A DNA stretch of 64,000 nt, from assembly GCF_010093065.1 (NCBI RefSeq), contig NZ_CP048113.1, positions 1,426,001-1,490,000 of the forward strand. Direction: 5' to 3'. The notes under the pieces were generated by a model. It ran no database searches. It saw only the letters and a list, made by a program, of their open reading frames with translations, and was not told the DNA's origin. This DNA is from Chitinophaga agri (GTDB lineage: Bacteria; Bacteroidota; Bacteroidia; Chitinophagales; Chitinophagaceae). The position numbers were made by a program, and so were the translations under genes. Below, in pieces: positions 1 to 15,000 of this stretch (position 1 is the first letter of the stretch; every line of letters starts with the position of its first letter).

Positions 1-3000
1 ACTATCACACAGGCTTGGTACACCGTTGTCACATACCTCATAAACAAGGCTATCCAGTCCATTGAAGTTTGCGTTCGGTGTATATATGAAGCTACCATCA
101 GCGTTCAGCACTACCGTTCCATTTACTGGTGCCGTTACTAATGAAGCTGTCAGGGCATTACCCTCAACATCCGTATCATTAGTCAGGACATTACCAGTTG
201 CTGGTACATCCTCTGTTACTGTTACATCATCATCTACCGCTACTGGTGCGTCGTTCACCGCATTCACTGTGAATCTTACTACACCGCTATCACACAGGCT
301 TGGTGTGCCATTATCACATACCTGATAAACTAGGCTATCCAGGCCATTGAAGTTTGCGTTCGGTGTATATGTGAAGCTACCATCAGCGTTCAGCACTACA
401 GTTCCATTTACTGGTGCCGTTACCAATGAAGCTGTCAGGGCATTACCCTCAACATCCGTATCATTAGTCAGGACATTGCCTGTTGCTGCTACATCCTCTG
501 TCACGGTTACATCATCATCTACCGCTACCGGCGCGTCATTTACCGCATTCACAGTAAATCTTACTACTCCACTATCACACAGGCTTGGTGTGCCATTATC
601 ACATACCTGATATACCAGACTATCCAGGCCATTGAAATTCCCATTCGGTGTATATGTGAAGCTACCATCTGCGTTCAGCACTACCGTACCATTCACTGGT
701 GCTGTTACCAATGACGCAGCCAGGGCATTACCTTCAACATCCGTATCATTAGTCAGGACATTGCCTGTTGCTGCTACATCCTCTGTTACTGTTACATCAT
801 CATCTACCGCTACTGGGGCATCATTCACCGCATTCACTGTGAATCTTACTACTCCACTATCACACAGGCTTGGTGTGCCATTATCACATACCTGATAAAC
901 TAGGCTATCCAGGCCATTGAAGTTTGCGTTCGGTGTATATGTGAAGCTACCATCAGCGTTCAGCACTACAGTTCCATTTACTGGTGCCGTTACCAATGAA
1001 GCTGTCAGGGCATTACCCTCAACATCCGTATCATTAGTCAGGACATTGCCTGTTGCTGCTACATCCTCTGTCACGGTTACATCATCATCTACCGCTACCG
1101 GGGTGTCATTCACTGCATTTACTGTAAATCTTACTACCCCACTGTCACACAGGCTTGGTACACCATTATCACATACCTGATAAACAAGACTATCCATGCC
1201 ATTGAAGTTTGCGTTCGGTGTATATGTGAAGCTACCATCAGCGTTCAGCACTACCGTACCATTCACTGGTGCCGTTACCAATGAAGCAGTCAGGGTATTA
1301 CCCTCAACATCCGTATCATTAGTCACAACATTACCGGTCGCTGCTACATCCTCTATTACTGTTACATCATCATCTACCGCTACCGGGGTGTCATTCACTG
1401 CATTTACTGTAAATCTTACTACACCACTGTCACACAGGCTTGGTGTGCCATTATCACATACCTGGTAAACAAGGCTATCCAGGCCATTGAAGTTTGCGTT
1501 CGGTGTATATGTGAAGCTACCATCGGCGTTCAGCACTACCGTACCATTCACGGGAACCGTTACCAGGCTTGCAGTTAAACTATTGCCTTCTGGGTCTGTA
1601 TCATTAGTCAGAACATTACCGGTCGCTGCTACATCCTCTGTCACGGTCACATCATCATCTACCGCTACAGGTGCGTCATTCACCGCATTCACTGTGAATC
1701 TTACTACACCACTATCACACAGGCTTGGTACACCGTTGTCACATACCTCATAAACAAGGCTATCCTGACCATTGAAGTTCGCATTCGGTGTATATGTGAA
1801 GCTACCATCAGCGTTCAGCACTACCGTACCATTTACTGGTGCCGTTACCAATGATGCAGTCAGGGCATTACCCTCAACATCCGTATCATTAGTCAGGACA
1901 TTGCCTGTTGCTGCTACATCCTCTGTTACTGTTACATCATCATCTACCGCTACTGGGGCATCATTTACCGCATTTACAGTGAATCTTACTACCCCGCTGT
2001 CACACAGACTTGGTGTGCCATTATCACATACCTGGTAAACAAGGCTATCCAGGCCATTGAAGTTTGCGTTCGGTGTATATGTGAAGCTACCATCGGCGTT
2101 CAGCACTACCGTACCATTCACGGGAACCGTTACCAGGCTTGCAGTTAAACTATTGCCTTCTGGGTCTGTATCATTAGTCAGAACATTACCGGTCGCTGCT
2201 ACATCCTCTGTCACGGTCACATCATCATCTACCGCTACAGGTGCGTCATTCACCGCATTCACTGTGAATCTTACTACACCACTATCACACAGGCTTGGTA
2301 CACCGTTGTCACATACCTCATAAACAAGGCTATCCTGACCATTGAAGTTCGCATTCGGTGTATATGTGAAGCTACCATCAGCGTTCAGCACTACCGTACC
2401 ATTTACTGGTGCCGTTACCAATGATGCAGTCAGGGCATTACCCTCAACATCCGTATCATTAGTCAGGACATTGCCTGTTGCTGCTACATCCTCTGTCACG
2501 GTCACATCATCATCTACCGCTACTGGGGCGTCATTCACCGCATTCACTGTAAATCTTACTATCCCGCTATCACACAGGCTTGGTACACCATTGTCACATA
2601 CCTGATAAACCAAACTATCCTGACCATTGAAGTTCGCATTCGGTGTATATGTGAAGCTACCATCAGCGTTCAGCACTACCGTACCATTTACTGGTGCCGT
2701 TACCAATGATGCAGTCAGGGCATTACCCTCAACATCCGTATCATTAGTCAGGACATTGCCTGTTGCTGCTACATCCTCTGTCACGGTCACATCATCATCT
2801 ACCGCTACTGGGGCGTCATTCACCGCATTCACTGTAAATCTTACTACCCCGCTATCACACAGACTTGGTACACCATTGTCACATACCTGATAAACCAAAC
2901 TATCCTGACCATTGAAGTTCGCATTCGGTGTATATGTGAAGCTACCATCCGCGTTCAGCACTACAGTTCCATTCACTGGTGCTGTTACCAATGAAGCTGT

Positions 3001-6000
3001 CAGGGCATTACCCTCAACATCCGTATCATTAGTCAGGACATTGCCTGTTGCTAGTACATCCTCTGTTACTGTTACTTCATCATCTACCGCTACTGGGGCG
3101 TCATTCACCGCATTCACTGTAAATCTTACTATCCCGCTATCACACAGGCTTGGTACACCATTGTCACATACCTGATAAACCAAACTATCCTGACCATTGA
3201 AGTTCGCATTCGGTGTATATGTGAAGCTACCATCCGCGTTCAGCACTACAGTTCCATTCACTGGTGCTGTTACCAATGAAGCTGTCAGGGCATTACCCTC
3301 AACATCCGTATCATTAGTCAGGACATTGCCTGTTGCTAGTACATCCTCTGTTACTGTTACATCATCATCTACTGCTATTGGGGCATCATTTACTGCATTC
3401 ACTGTGAATCTTACTACTCCGCTATCACACAGGCTTGGTACACCATTGTCACATACCTGATAAACCAAACTATCCTGACCATTGAAGTTCGCATTCGGTG
3501 TATATGTGAAGCTACCATCCGCGTTCAGCACTACAGTTCCATTCACTGGTGCTGTTACCAATGAAGCAGTGAGGGTATTACCCTCAACATCCGTATCATT
3601 AGTCAGGACATTGCCTGTTACTGGTACATCCTCTGTTACTGTTACATCATCATCTACCGCTACTGGGGCATCATTCACCGCATTCACTGTAAATCTTACT
3701 ACCCCGCTATCACACAGACTTGGTGTGCCATTATCACATACCTGGTAAACCAGGCTATCCAGGCCATTGAAGTTCGCATTCGGTGTATATGTGAAGCTAC
3801 CATCAGCGTTCAATACTACGGTACCATTCACTGGAACCGTTACCAGGCTTGCAGTTAAACTATTGCCTTCTGGGTCTGTATCATTAGTCAGAACATTACC
3901 GGTCGCTGCTACATCCTCTGTCACGGTCACATCATCATCTACCGCTACGGGTGCGTCATTCACCGCATTCACTGTGAATCTTACTACACCACTATCACAC
4001 AGGCTTGGTGTGCCATTATCACATACCTGGTATACCAGGCTATCCAGGCCATTGAAGTTTGCGTTTGGTGTATAGGTGAAGCTACCATCAGCGTTCAGCA
4101 CTACCGTACCATTTACTGGTGCCGTTACCAATGAAGCAGTCAGGGTATTACCCTCAACATCCGTATCATTAGTCAGGACATTACCAGTCGCTGGTACATC
4201 CTCTGTTACAGTCACATTATCATCTACCGCTACAGGTGCGTCATTCACCGCATTCACTGTGAATCTTACTACACCACTATCACACAGGCTTGGTACACCG
4301 TTGTCACATACCTCATAAACAAGGCTATCCAGTCCATTGAAGTTTGCGTTCGGTGTATATATGAAGCTACCATCAGCGTTCAGCACTACCGTTCCATTTA
4401 CTGGTGCCGTTACTAATGAAGCTGTCAGGGCATTACCCTCAACATCCGTATCATTAGTCAGGACATTACCAGTTGCTGGTACATCCTCTGTTACTGTTAC
4501 ATCATCATCTACCGCTACTGGTGCGTCGTTCACCGCATTCACTGTGAATCTTACTACACCGCTATCACACAGGCTTGGTGTGCCATTATCACATACCTGG
4601 TAAACAAGGCTATCCAGGCCATTGAAGTTTGCGTTCGGTGTATAGGTGAAGCTACCATCTGCGTTCAGTACTACTGTTCCATTTACTGGTGCCGTTACCA
4701 ATGAAGCTGTCAGGGCATTACCCTCAACATCCGTATCATTAGTCAGGACATTACCAGTTGCTGGTACATCCTCTGTTACTGTTACATTATCGTCTACCGC
4801 TACAGGGGCGTCGTTTACCGGCGTCACAATAAAGGAGAGTAATGCCGTATCGCACGCTCCCGACGGATCACAGGCACTATACACAGCGCCGTCCGGACCA
4901 TTATAGCCCGGATTCGGTGTATAGGTAAACGTTCCGTTTGCATTGAATACAAGCGTACCATTCGTTGTCGTAGATATCAACGTAGCTGTCAGTGGATCTC
5001 CATCAGGATCGGTATCGTTATCCAACACATTACCTGTCATCAGACTATCTTCCGGCATTGCATAGACGTTGTCCAATGCCACAGGCGCATCATTCACACT
5101 ATTCACTAAAATGGTCACCAGGGCAGTATCACATAACCCTCCCGGATCACAGGCCCGGTAAATGAATGTATCGATACCATTATATCCCGGATCTGGTACA
5201 TATGTAAACGACCTGTCACTGTTCAGCGTCACACGGCCATGCGCGGCAGGTGTTTGGATTGCTACAGAAAGTGGATCTCCATCTACGTCACTGTCATTAA
5301 TCAACAGACCTGGCGCTGCCACGCTGAGGAGAATGTCCTCATCTGTCTGATAACTATCTGGCAGCGCAACCGGCGTATCGTTCACCGGAGTAATGGTCAG
5401 TCTGATATAACCTGTATCACAGGCGCCATACGGATCACACACTTCATACTGCACGCTGTCCAGACCATTAAAGTTCGGATTAGGTCTGTAAGTATAGGTT
5501 CCATCAGGATTGGTTGTGTAAGAGCCGTTCAGCGGAGTGCCAATCGGCCTGCCCTGTAAGGCATCACCGTCAGGATCGTAGTCATTTATCAATGCTACCT
5601 GGGCTGTAAATGTGATGACGGTATCCTCACGCCTTGTAAACTGATCGTCTACTGCCACCGGACGGTCATTCACCGGATTAATAATAAACAGGATCTTTGC
5701 CGTATCACAGGCACCTAATGGATCACAAACATTATATATCGCACTATCCCTTCCATTGTAATCTCTATTCGGCACATACGTGAACCCTCCATTTCGATTC
5801 AGCTGCAGCTGACCATGAAGCGCCGCTGTTACAATAGTAGACGTCAACTGATCCCCGTCAATATTAATATCATTAGACAGTACGCCTGGCGTTCCCAAGG
5901 TGATCGTACTATCTTCGTTGAAGTTGTAAATATCAATATTGCCAACCGGTGCATCATTCACCGGTAATACATTGATCGTAACAGTACCACTTGTACACTG

Positions 6001-9000
6001 ATCAGCACCCAATGTATCACATACAAGGTAAGTAAACCGGTCAGTGCCATTGAAATCCGCATTCGGCGTATACACAAAGCTACCATCATAATTTACTATC
6101 ACAGTACCATTTGCAGGCGCTGTCTCCAGTGATGTTACCAAGGGAGCGCCATCAGGATCTGTATCATTGATCAGCACTCCTGGCGCTGGTACTGTCAACT
6201 GTACATCTTCATCTGTTGTATAATTATCATTACCTGCTACAGGAGGGTCTGGTACCGCCGCTACATTAAATCTTACAATACCCGTATCACAGGAACCAGA
6301 CGGATCACAAACACTGTATAGCAAACTGTCAGGACCGTTATAGTTAGCTACCGGCGTATAACTAAAGCTGCCATCCCGGTTTAACGTCAATGTACCATGA
6401 GCCGGATTTGTCAATACGCTTACTGCCAGCGGATCACCATCAACGTCTGTATCATTACCCAGCACTCCCGGCGGCGCCACCGTCAAACTACCATCCTCAT
6501 CCACAGAGAACACATCATCCTGCGCTACCGGTTTATCATTTACCGGGGTCAGTTCCACTACAACTACACCTGTGTCGCAAGCTCCCGAAGGATCACACAC
6601 CTGGTACTGTATGCTATCCAGACCATTAAAGTTTGCATTCGGTATATAAGTATATGTACCATCGGGATTTGCAATCACCGTGCCCTTGGTCAGCGTACCG
6701 ATAGGTCGGCCGGTCAGCACATCTCCGTCCACATCTATATCATTCGCCAATATCACAGATGTGGGGAAAGTAATAACGGTATCTTCTGTCCGCAGGAAAT
6801 AATCATTCACCGCTATAGGTGGATCATTAACAGGCGTTACCCTGATCACTACATTCGCCGTACCACACAAACCGCCCAGATCACATGCCCGGTAAGTAAA
6901 GGAATCCAGGCCATTGAAATTTAGATTTGGTCTGTAGTTAAATGACCCGTCGGAATTTAACGTCAGCGTACCACTTGCCGGATATTCCACAGTAGATACC
7001 AGTACATCCCCATCCGGATCAGTATCATTCTTTAACACGCCCGCGGTAGCCGGTACCTGCAGCGTTACATCTTCTGATACCTCATACGTATCCGGTAAGG
7101 CAACAGGAGGATCATTCGCCGGTGTAATATTAAGGATGATCAACCCGGTGTCACAAAGGCCCATGCCATCACATACCTCATATTGAATACTATCAAGTCC
7201 ATTAAAGTTAGGCGCAGGGGTATAAGTATACGTACCATCCGGATTGGATACATAGGACCCGTTATTGAGCGTGCCAATAGGCCGGCCTGTCAGGATATCT
7301 CCATCTACATCAATGTCGTTTGCCAGGATCACGGACGGTGGGAAGGTCAAAACAGTATCCTCCGACCGGGCAAAGAAATCGTTCACGGCAATAGGTGCAT
7401 CATTCACCGGTGTTACTGTAATAGTTACCTTGCCCGGCGAACAAGCTCCACTCAGGTCACAGGCATTATAAGTAAACGAATCTACACCATTGAAGTTTGG
7501 ATTAGGACGGTAGATGAATGAACCGTCGGAATTTAATGTCAGCGATCCACTCGTCGGACTCACCAACGTAGACACCAGCACCTCGCCATCCGCATCAAAG
7601 TCATTGCTCAGCACTCCTGCAGCAGCCACGTTAAGCACATTGTCTTCCGCAACCGCATAATTGTCGTTGCCTGTCTGCGGCGCATCATTCACAGGATTCA
7701 CCGTAATAAAGACAGTTGCAGTATCACATAGTGGGATGGTACCGTCATCACAGATCTGGTACCAGAACATATCTGTGCCGTTGAAGTTCTCACCTGGCGT
7801 GTAAGAGAAGGTTCCGTCAGCATTCAATATCAGTGTTCCGCTGGACGGACCTTCCACCAGGCTGGCTGTCAGATTATTCCCTTCCAGATCACTGTCATTT
7901 AGTAATACATTACCTGTCAGATTCACATCCTCATTCGTACTCACAGAATCATTCACTGCCACTGGGCGGTCGTTCACAGGCAGAATATTGATGAACACAA
8001 TAGAGGTATCGCAGGCTCCATTCGCATCGCAGGCATTATAGATAAACTGATCTGTGCCATTGAAGTTCAGATTAGGCCTGTAAGAGAAACTACCATCGGG
8101 CCAAATGGTCACTACACCATTAGCCGGACCTGTCAACAATGCTGCATTCAACTGGGTACCTGGGTCAGGATCCGTATCATTACCCAGTACACCTGGAGGT
8201 GCTACATACAACTCTTCATCTTCATTCACCGTATAGAAATCAGGATTTGCTACCGGTGGATCATTTTCATCGCCCACATTGAAGTAAATACGAGCGGTAT
8301 CACAAGCGCCTGATGGATCACATACACGATAAAGCGCGGAGTCAAGTCCGGTGGAATCCAGCGTTGGGGTATAGGTAAATGTACCGTTACTATTGAAGGT
8401 AATAGTACCTCTGGCTGGTTGTGTGATCAGTGTAAAGGTCAGCGGATCGCCATCTGCATCATTATCATTCTGCGAAACATCGCCATTAATAACCACATCC
8501 TCATCACCATTTAAGATGTCATTCCTCGCGATAACCGTATCGTTTACCGGAGTGATAGTAATATAAGCCGTGTCAGCCACGCAACTACCCGCCGGATCAC
8601 ATACATTATAAGTAAAGAAGTCTGTACCATTATAGTCAAGCCGCGGCGTGTATACAAAACTACCATCAGCTGCAAGTATCACATTACCGTTTGCCGGCGC
8701 CTGTAACAACGTAGCTGTCAATACATCACCGTCCACATCGGTGTCATTCGCGAGCACACCATTGGCTACACCGACGTTCAGCAGGACATCTTCCGGTGTG
8801 GTATAGGTCTCGGAAGACGTTACTGGCGCATCATTTACCGGTACTACTACCACCCTCACCACCGCTGTATCACATGTACCCTGGTTGTCACATACCCTGT
8901 AAGTAAATGAATCCAGCCCCCGGTAATCAGCATTCGGTGTATATGTAAAACTACCATTAGCATTGATACTCACTGTACCATTGGCCGGACTAAGCACAGC

Positions 9001-12000
9001 GCCTGTTATTGTTAACGGATCTCCATCCGGATCTGTATCATTGAACAATATACCCGGAGCGGCTACTGTCAATGGTACATCTTCAGAAGTAGTATAGTTA
9101 TCATCAGTGCCTACCGGCGCATCGTTATCATTTGTAATAGTCAACCTTACTACGGCCGTATCACAAGCCGCCGGTACATTATTATCACAGACATTATATA
9201 CGAACAGGTCTGTACCTGTGTAATCTCTGGCTGGTGTATACGTGAAACTGCCATTTGGATTGATGGTGACCGTACCATGAGCGGGTTGCCTGAATATACC
9301 AGTCACCCGCAGCGGATTACCATCCACATCTGTATCATTGGCCAGCACTCCCGGAGTTGCGATCGTCAGCGGCACATCTTCCTCCAGTGTATAGGTATCA
9401 TCTACCCCATCCGGTGCATCGTTCACCGGTGTTACATTGATCGTAACGGAACCCGTATCACAAAGGCTTGGCGTACCATTATCACAGGCCAGATAAGTGA
9501 ATGTCACTATTCCGTTGAAATTCGTCGCTGGTGTGTATACGAATCCACCATTGGGATTCAATACCAGGTTGCCACTGGCCGGACCGGTCAGCAAACTTGC
9601 CGTAAGCGTATTTCCATCCTTATCGCTATCGTTGAATAGTACACCGCTGGCTGCAACGGTCAGCGTATTATCTTCTGCCACCGTGTATACATCATTCACC
9701 ACTGTCGGCGTATCATTCACGGGCGCAATAGTGATCACCGCCAGCGCGGTATCGCACAATCCGCTACCGTCACAGGCTCTGTAAGTAAAGCTGTCCAAAC
9801 CATTAAAATCCCGGTTTGGCGTATACACGAACCCACCATTACTATTCAGTGTCAGTGTACCATTCAGCGGATTACGCAGCACACTGGAGGTCAGCGCATC
9901 TCCGTCCAAATCTGTATCATTGCCCAATACGCCTGGCGCGGTGATGGTCAGCGTTGTTTCTTCATTGGTCGCATAGTTATCATCTGTCGCAACAGGCGCA
10001 TCATTCACCGGTAGCACAGTCAGCACTACACTACCCGTATCACAGGCGCCTGATGGATCACACGCACGGTAATAGAACGTATCCGCGCCATTGAAATTAG
10101 GTGCAGGTGTATAGGTAAAGCTACCATTAGAATTCAATACCAGTGTTCCATGTGCAGGTAGTGTTACCACGGAAGCTGTCAGCGGATCTCCATCAGGATC
10201 ATTATCATTAAACAATATCCCCGGTGCGCCTACGGTGAGCGTGACGTCCTCTGTTGCTGTATAACTGATATCACCTGTAACAGGCGCATCATTCACTGCT
10301 GAGATATTAATAGTAACAGTGCCGGTATCACAACCTCCTTTACCATCACATACGCGATATGTATAAGTATCTGTACCATTATAATTAGCTTTCGGTATAT
10401 AGGTAAAGCTACCATTAGGGTTGATTGCCACGGTACCATTCACTGGTCCTGCCAGCAGTGTAACTGTCAATGGATCACCATCAACATCTGTGTCATTTGC
10501 CAACAGACCCGGAGCAGCAACTGTCAGTGGCGCGTCTTCCGAAGCGTTATATGTATCATCTCCGGCGACAGGGGCATCATTCTCAGCCGCTACGGTTATT
10601 GTAGCAGTGGCAGTATCACACAACTGAGGTGTGCCATTGTCACATACGCTGAATGTGAAGACATCTGTACCATTATAATTTGCATTTGGTGTATAAGTGA
10701 AGCTACCATTTGGATTAACTGCAATGGTACCATTGGATGGTTGCGTAACAATTGCTGCGGTCAGCGTACCTCCTTCCCTGTCGCGGCTGGCCCCCAGGAG
10801 ACCCGGAGGATTAATGCTCAATGGAATGTCCTCTCTCGCTGAGAAGCTTACATCTCCTGCATCAGGGGCATCATTTACAGCATTAATGGTCAGCGTAACC
10901 GTGCCGGTATCACAGGCGCCATTGCCATCACATGCTTTGTAGGTAAATACGTCCGTACCATTGTAATCAGGAGCCGGTGTATAGATAAAGCTACCATCAC
11001 CATTAACAGTGACAGTACCATGTGCCGGATTGGTGACCAGCGATGCAGTCAGTGTGTTACCATCTGCATCGGTATCATTGGCCAGCAGACCTGGTGCTGA
11101 GATATTCAGCGGTGTATCTTCATTCAGGGCATAATCGTCGTTCACTACTACGGGCGTATCATTTACCGGCCTTACGGTGATCGTTACAAGGGCGGTATCG
11201 CACAGCTGCGGCGTACCATTGTCACACGCCCGGTAAATAAAGCTTACTACTCCGTTAAAATCCGGCGCTGGTGTATAGATCAGACGGCCATTCGGATTCA
11301 GCGTGACAGTACCACTCGCGGGTGTAGTAACGATACTTACTGTCAGCGGATCACCGTCTGCATCTGTATCATTGCTCAGCACACCCGGCACGACCACATC
11401 CACTACCTTATCTTCATCAGTTACATAGGCGTCGTCATTCGCCACAGGCGCGTCGTTCACAGCGTTCACTGTAATGGTCGCCGTCGCATTGCTACACTCA
11501 CCACTTGCATCACAGGCGGAATATGCAAATGAAACGACACCATTAAAGTTAGCTACAGGTACATAACGGAAGGAACCGTTCGGGTTCAGTGTCAGTGTAC
11601 CACTAGCGGGTGGTGTTAAGAGTGTGGCGCTCAGGACATCATTATCCGCATCGGTATCATTGGACAATACCCCACTCGCTGGCACGTCCAACGGCGTGTC
11701 TTCGTTGACACTATAGCTGTCATTCACAGCCACCGGTGCGTCATTGTCGTTACCTACTTCCAGTCTCACCGTAGCTGTATCACAAAGGCCGCCGCCATCA
11801 CAGACACGGTAGGTAAAGGTAGCGATACCATTATAGTTGACCGGTGGTGTATAGGTAAGCGAACCATTACCGTTCAATACCAGTGTACCTGCGGTCACCG
11901 AAGTAATCAGTACGGCTGTCAGCTGATCTCCATCGGGATCACTGTCATTGCCCAGGACACCCGGTGCCGGGATGGTGATGGTCATGTCCTCAACGAGGTT

Positions 12001-15000
12001 AATATCATCATCGACGGCCACTGGCGCATCATTCACTGGTGTGATCGTAACAGAGACAGTAGCGGTATTAGAAAGTGTACCCAGATTATCTCTTACAGTA
12101 TAACTGAAGACATCATTACCATTATAATTAAGATTCGGCGTATAGGTTACCACGCCATTCGCGGCTACACTCAGGGTACCATGTGCAGGCTGGTTCACGA
12201 TGGTTACGCTGGCCGGATTGATGGTACCATCCGCATCTGTATCATTACTTAATATACTTATATTGACTGCCACGTCCTCATTTGTAGTCACCACATCATT
12301 CGTAGCCACAGGTGCCGCATTGATAATGATCAGCACATCATCTGTACTTGGTGCACAGGGAGGATTGGTGATGGTCCAGCGGAAAGTATAGATACCTGCT
12401 GTCAGTCCGGTAACACTGGTCGTGTTGGAAGACGGGTTGACAATAGTCGCCGTATTCGGACCGGATACCTGTGTCCAGCTACCCGTGCCGGTTGCAGGGA
12501 CGTTTGCGGACAGTGTTGCAGATGTCGCATTTAATGGTCCCTGGTCGGGGCCTGCGTTCGCTGCCGTTGTTGTACCATTTACGGTGACCTGTATCACATT
12601 GCTTACGCTGGAAGCGCAACCATCAGAAGTAATTGTTCTTCTGTACTGGGTGGTTTGTGTCAATGGTGCCGGGGCCGTATAATTCTGTGTATTGCTGGTT
12701 CCTGGCGCAACAGTGAAACTACCACCACCCACACTTACTTCCCACTGATAGGTGAATACCCCATTACCACCTGCCGGTGTACTACCAGTAAGTGTGGCTG
12801 GTGTAGAGCCACTACAGATTGTCTGTGCAGCAGCAATTGTATTATTAGACAATGCAGGATTAACAGTGACAGTGATCACATTCGAATTAATATCCGCGCA
12901 GGTAGCCGAACGGGTGATCCTGCGGAAATAGGTGGTCTGCGAGAGAGATGGTGCATCATAGGTCACGGCAGTCGCTCCGCTGATATCGGTAAAGCCGGTA
13001 GTCGTGCCGGTCAAAGAACTCTGCCATTGGTAGGTGTAGGTTCCATTACCACCAGTCGGTGCGGTGGTTTGTGTAAAGGCAGCAGGATCACCGCTTGCGC
13101 AGAAGGTCTGGTTACCAGCTACGACACCCGGTGTCAGTGATGCATTCACGGTTACGGTCAGCACATTGCTGATCGCATCAGCACAAACACCAGAACGGGC
13201 GATCCTTCTGTAATAAGTGGTCTGATTAATAACAGTCGCATCATAGGCAGCAGCTGTGGCACCGGAGATATCTGTAAATCCGCTGCCTGCACTGGTGACA
13301 GAACTCTGCCACTGATAGGTATATGTACCACTGCCGCCAGTTGGTGCCGTTGTTTGTGTAAAGGCAACCGGGTCACCGGATACGCAGAACTCCTGACTGG
13401 CGGCAATGGCGCCGGCGGTCAGGGAAGGCTGTACGGTGATGGTGACCACATTACTGGTGGATGGGGTAGAACAGGCACTGGACGTTACCTGACGACGGTA
13501 ATAGGTGGTGGCACTGGCTGCAGGAGGATCATACGACTGACTGGTCGCCCCTGCTATATTCGTGTATGTAGCGTTATCAGTACTACTTTGCCACTGGTAA
13601 GTAAACGTACCGCTACCTCCCGCTGGTGCAGCACCGGTAATAACAGCTGCATCACCGGAAGAACAGAATGTTGTCGTAGCTGGTGCTGTAATGGTATTAT
13701 TCGTGACAGCCGACTGTATAGTGATCGTCACCACATTACTTGCGCTGGCTGTTGTACAGGCGCCAGACGTAATGAGCCTGCGGAAATAGGTTGTGGTGGA
13801 GGTTACCGGCGGATCATAAGCCTGTGATGTCGCACCGGAGATATTGGTGTAGGTGACATTGTCTGACGACTGCTGCCATTGATAAGTATACGTCCCACTC
13901 CCCCCTGTTGGTGTCGTACCATTGATCACAGCAGGATCTCCTGCTCCGCAGAAAGTGGTCGTCGCCGGCGCAGTGATTGTATTCCCACCTAACGCGGCCT
14001 GTACGGTAACAGACACGTCACTGACACTTGGCGTACAGGTACCATTGGAGATAGTCCAGCGGAATACATAAGTACCCGTTACCAGACTGCTCACGCTTGT
14101 TGTCGGAGAACTGGTATTGGCTATCACGGCCGTTCCTGGTCCGCTCACCTGTGTCCAGGAACCGGTACCCACTGTTGGAGTATTAGCTGCCAGCGCAGTA
14201 GATGTCGCCGCACATAATGTCTGTGCGGGCCCGGCATTTGAAGCGGTAGGCGTCTGCGATACAGCAACTACATCTGTTTTAATATTATTACAACCTACAC
14301 CCGAGGGCAGGGCGTCGCACTCCAACTGTGGATCAGTCGGAACAGCAGCATCCGGATTTGTCGCGTCCGGATCCGTAACGTCCTGCGGACGCATGATGGC
14401 GGATGTTACAGATAAGGAGCCTCCGGCAGGGAATGTAGAAATGGTTCCTGTGATAGTAAATGTCACTACCGAAGCATTGTTCATTGATAATGTGGCAGAA
14501 TATTGTGTGGCTGTGGTTGTACCATCTGTTACCGTAGCAATACCGGAAGTAGCAGCACTGGTAACACTCACGTTTGTCAGGTTAGCCGGGAAGTTAAACT
14601 GATAAGTAGCACCCACCACGTTGTTCGGTCCATTATTTCTTACAGCAGTAGTATAGGTCACAGTCCCGCCCTGACAAAGTGTTGTTGTTGATTTATTAAT
14701 GTTGACGACTTCCAGATCAGCCTCCCTTAATACGATCAATAGCGGAACAGGCACCGGAACACTTGTCAGATAAGACCAGGTATCAATACCATTTTCATTA
14801 CCGAAGTCAGTACCACTATAAGCAGTGGAACCGAACCTATGACCGTTTGTTGTACTGGAAATACCGGTCGTAGCAGTACTAATCGGATTAGAAGCGGTAC
14901 CGTTTACCGTCAGCTGAGAATCATCCCAATACACGACATCATTGGGAGCACCTGTACCATTAGTACGGGTAATAATAATTCCCGACGGATTATTCTCCAC

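Larger units (their letters stand above)
1..4815 (-). repeat. Array of about 17 near-identical 285-bp units
   Basis: The period is exactly 285 bp (95 codons); a shared phrase recurs at 62, 347, 632, 917, 1202, 1487 and so on to 4622. Units differ by only a few bases, with one variant subtype (encoding an altered segment) at 1487, 2057 and 3767. The array continues past the left edge. It lies inside the adhesin frame and keeps that frame. Confidence 0.95.

Noticed and set aside
1..4815. CRISPR-like regular repetition
   Set aside because: Units are 285 bp, translate in one frame, and have no short repeat/variable spacer pattern.
62..4906. Series of 80-102 codon plus-strand open frames, one per 285-bp unit
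   Set aside because: They are antisense to the adhesin repeats and recur only because the repeats do; composition (Thr/Ser/Val rich) mirrors the codons of the real frame.
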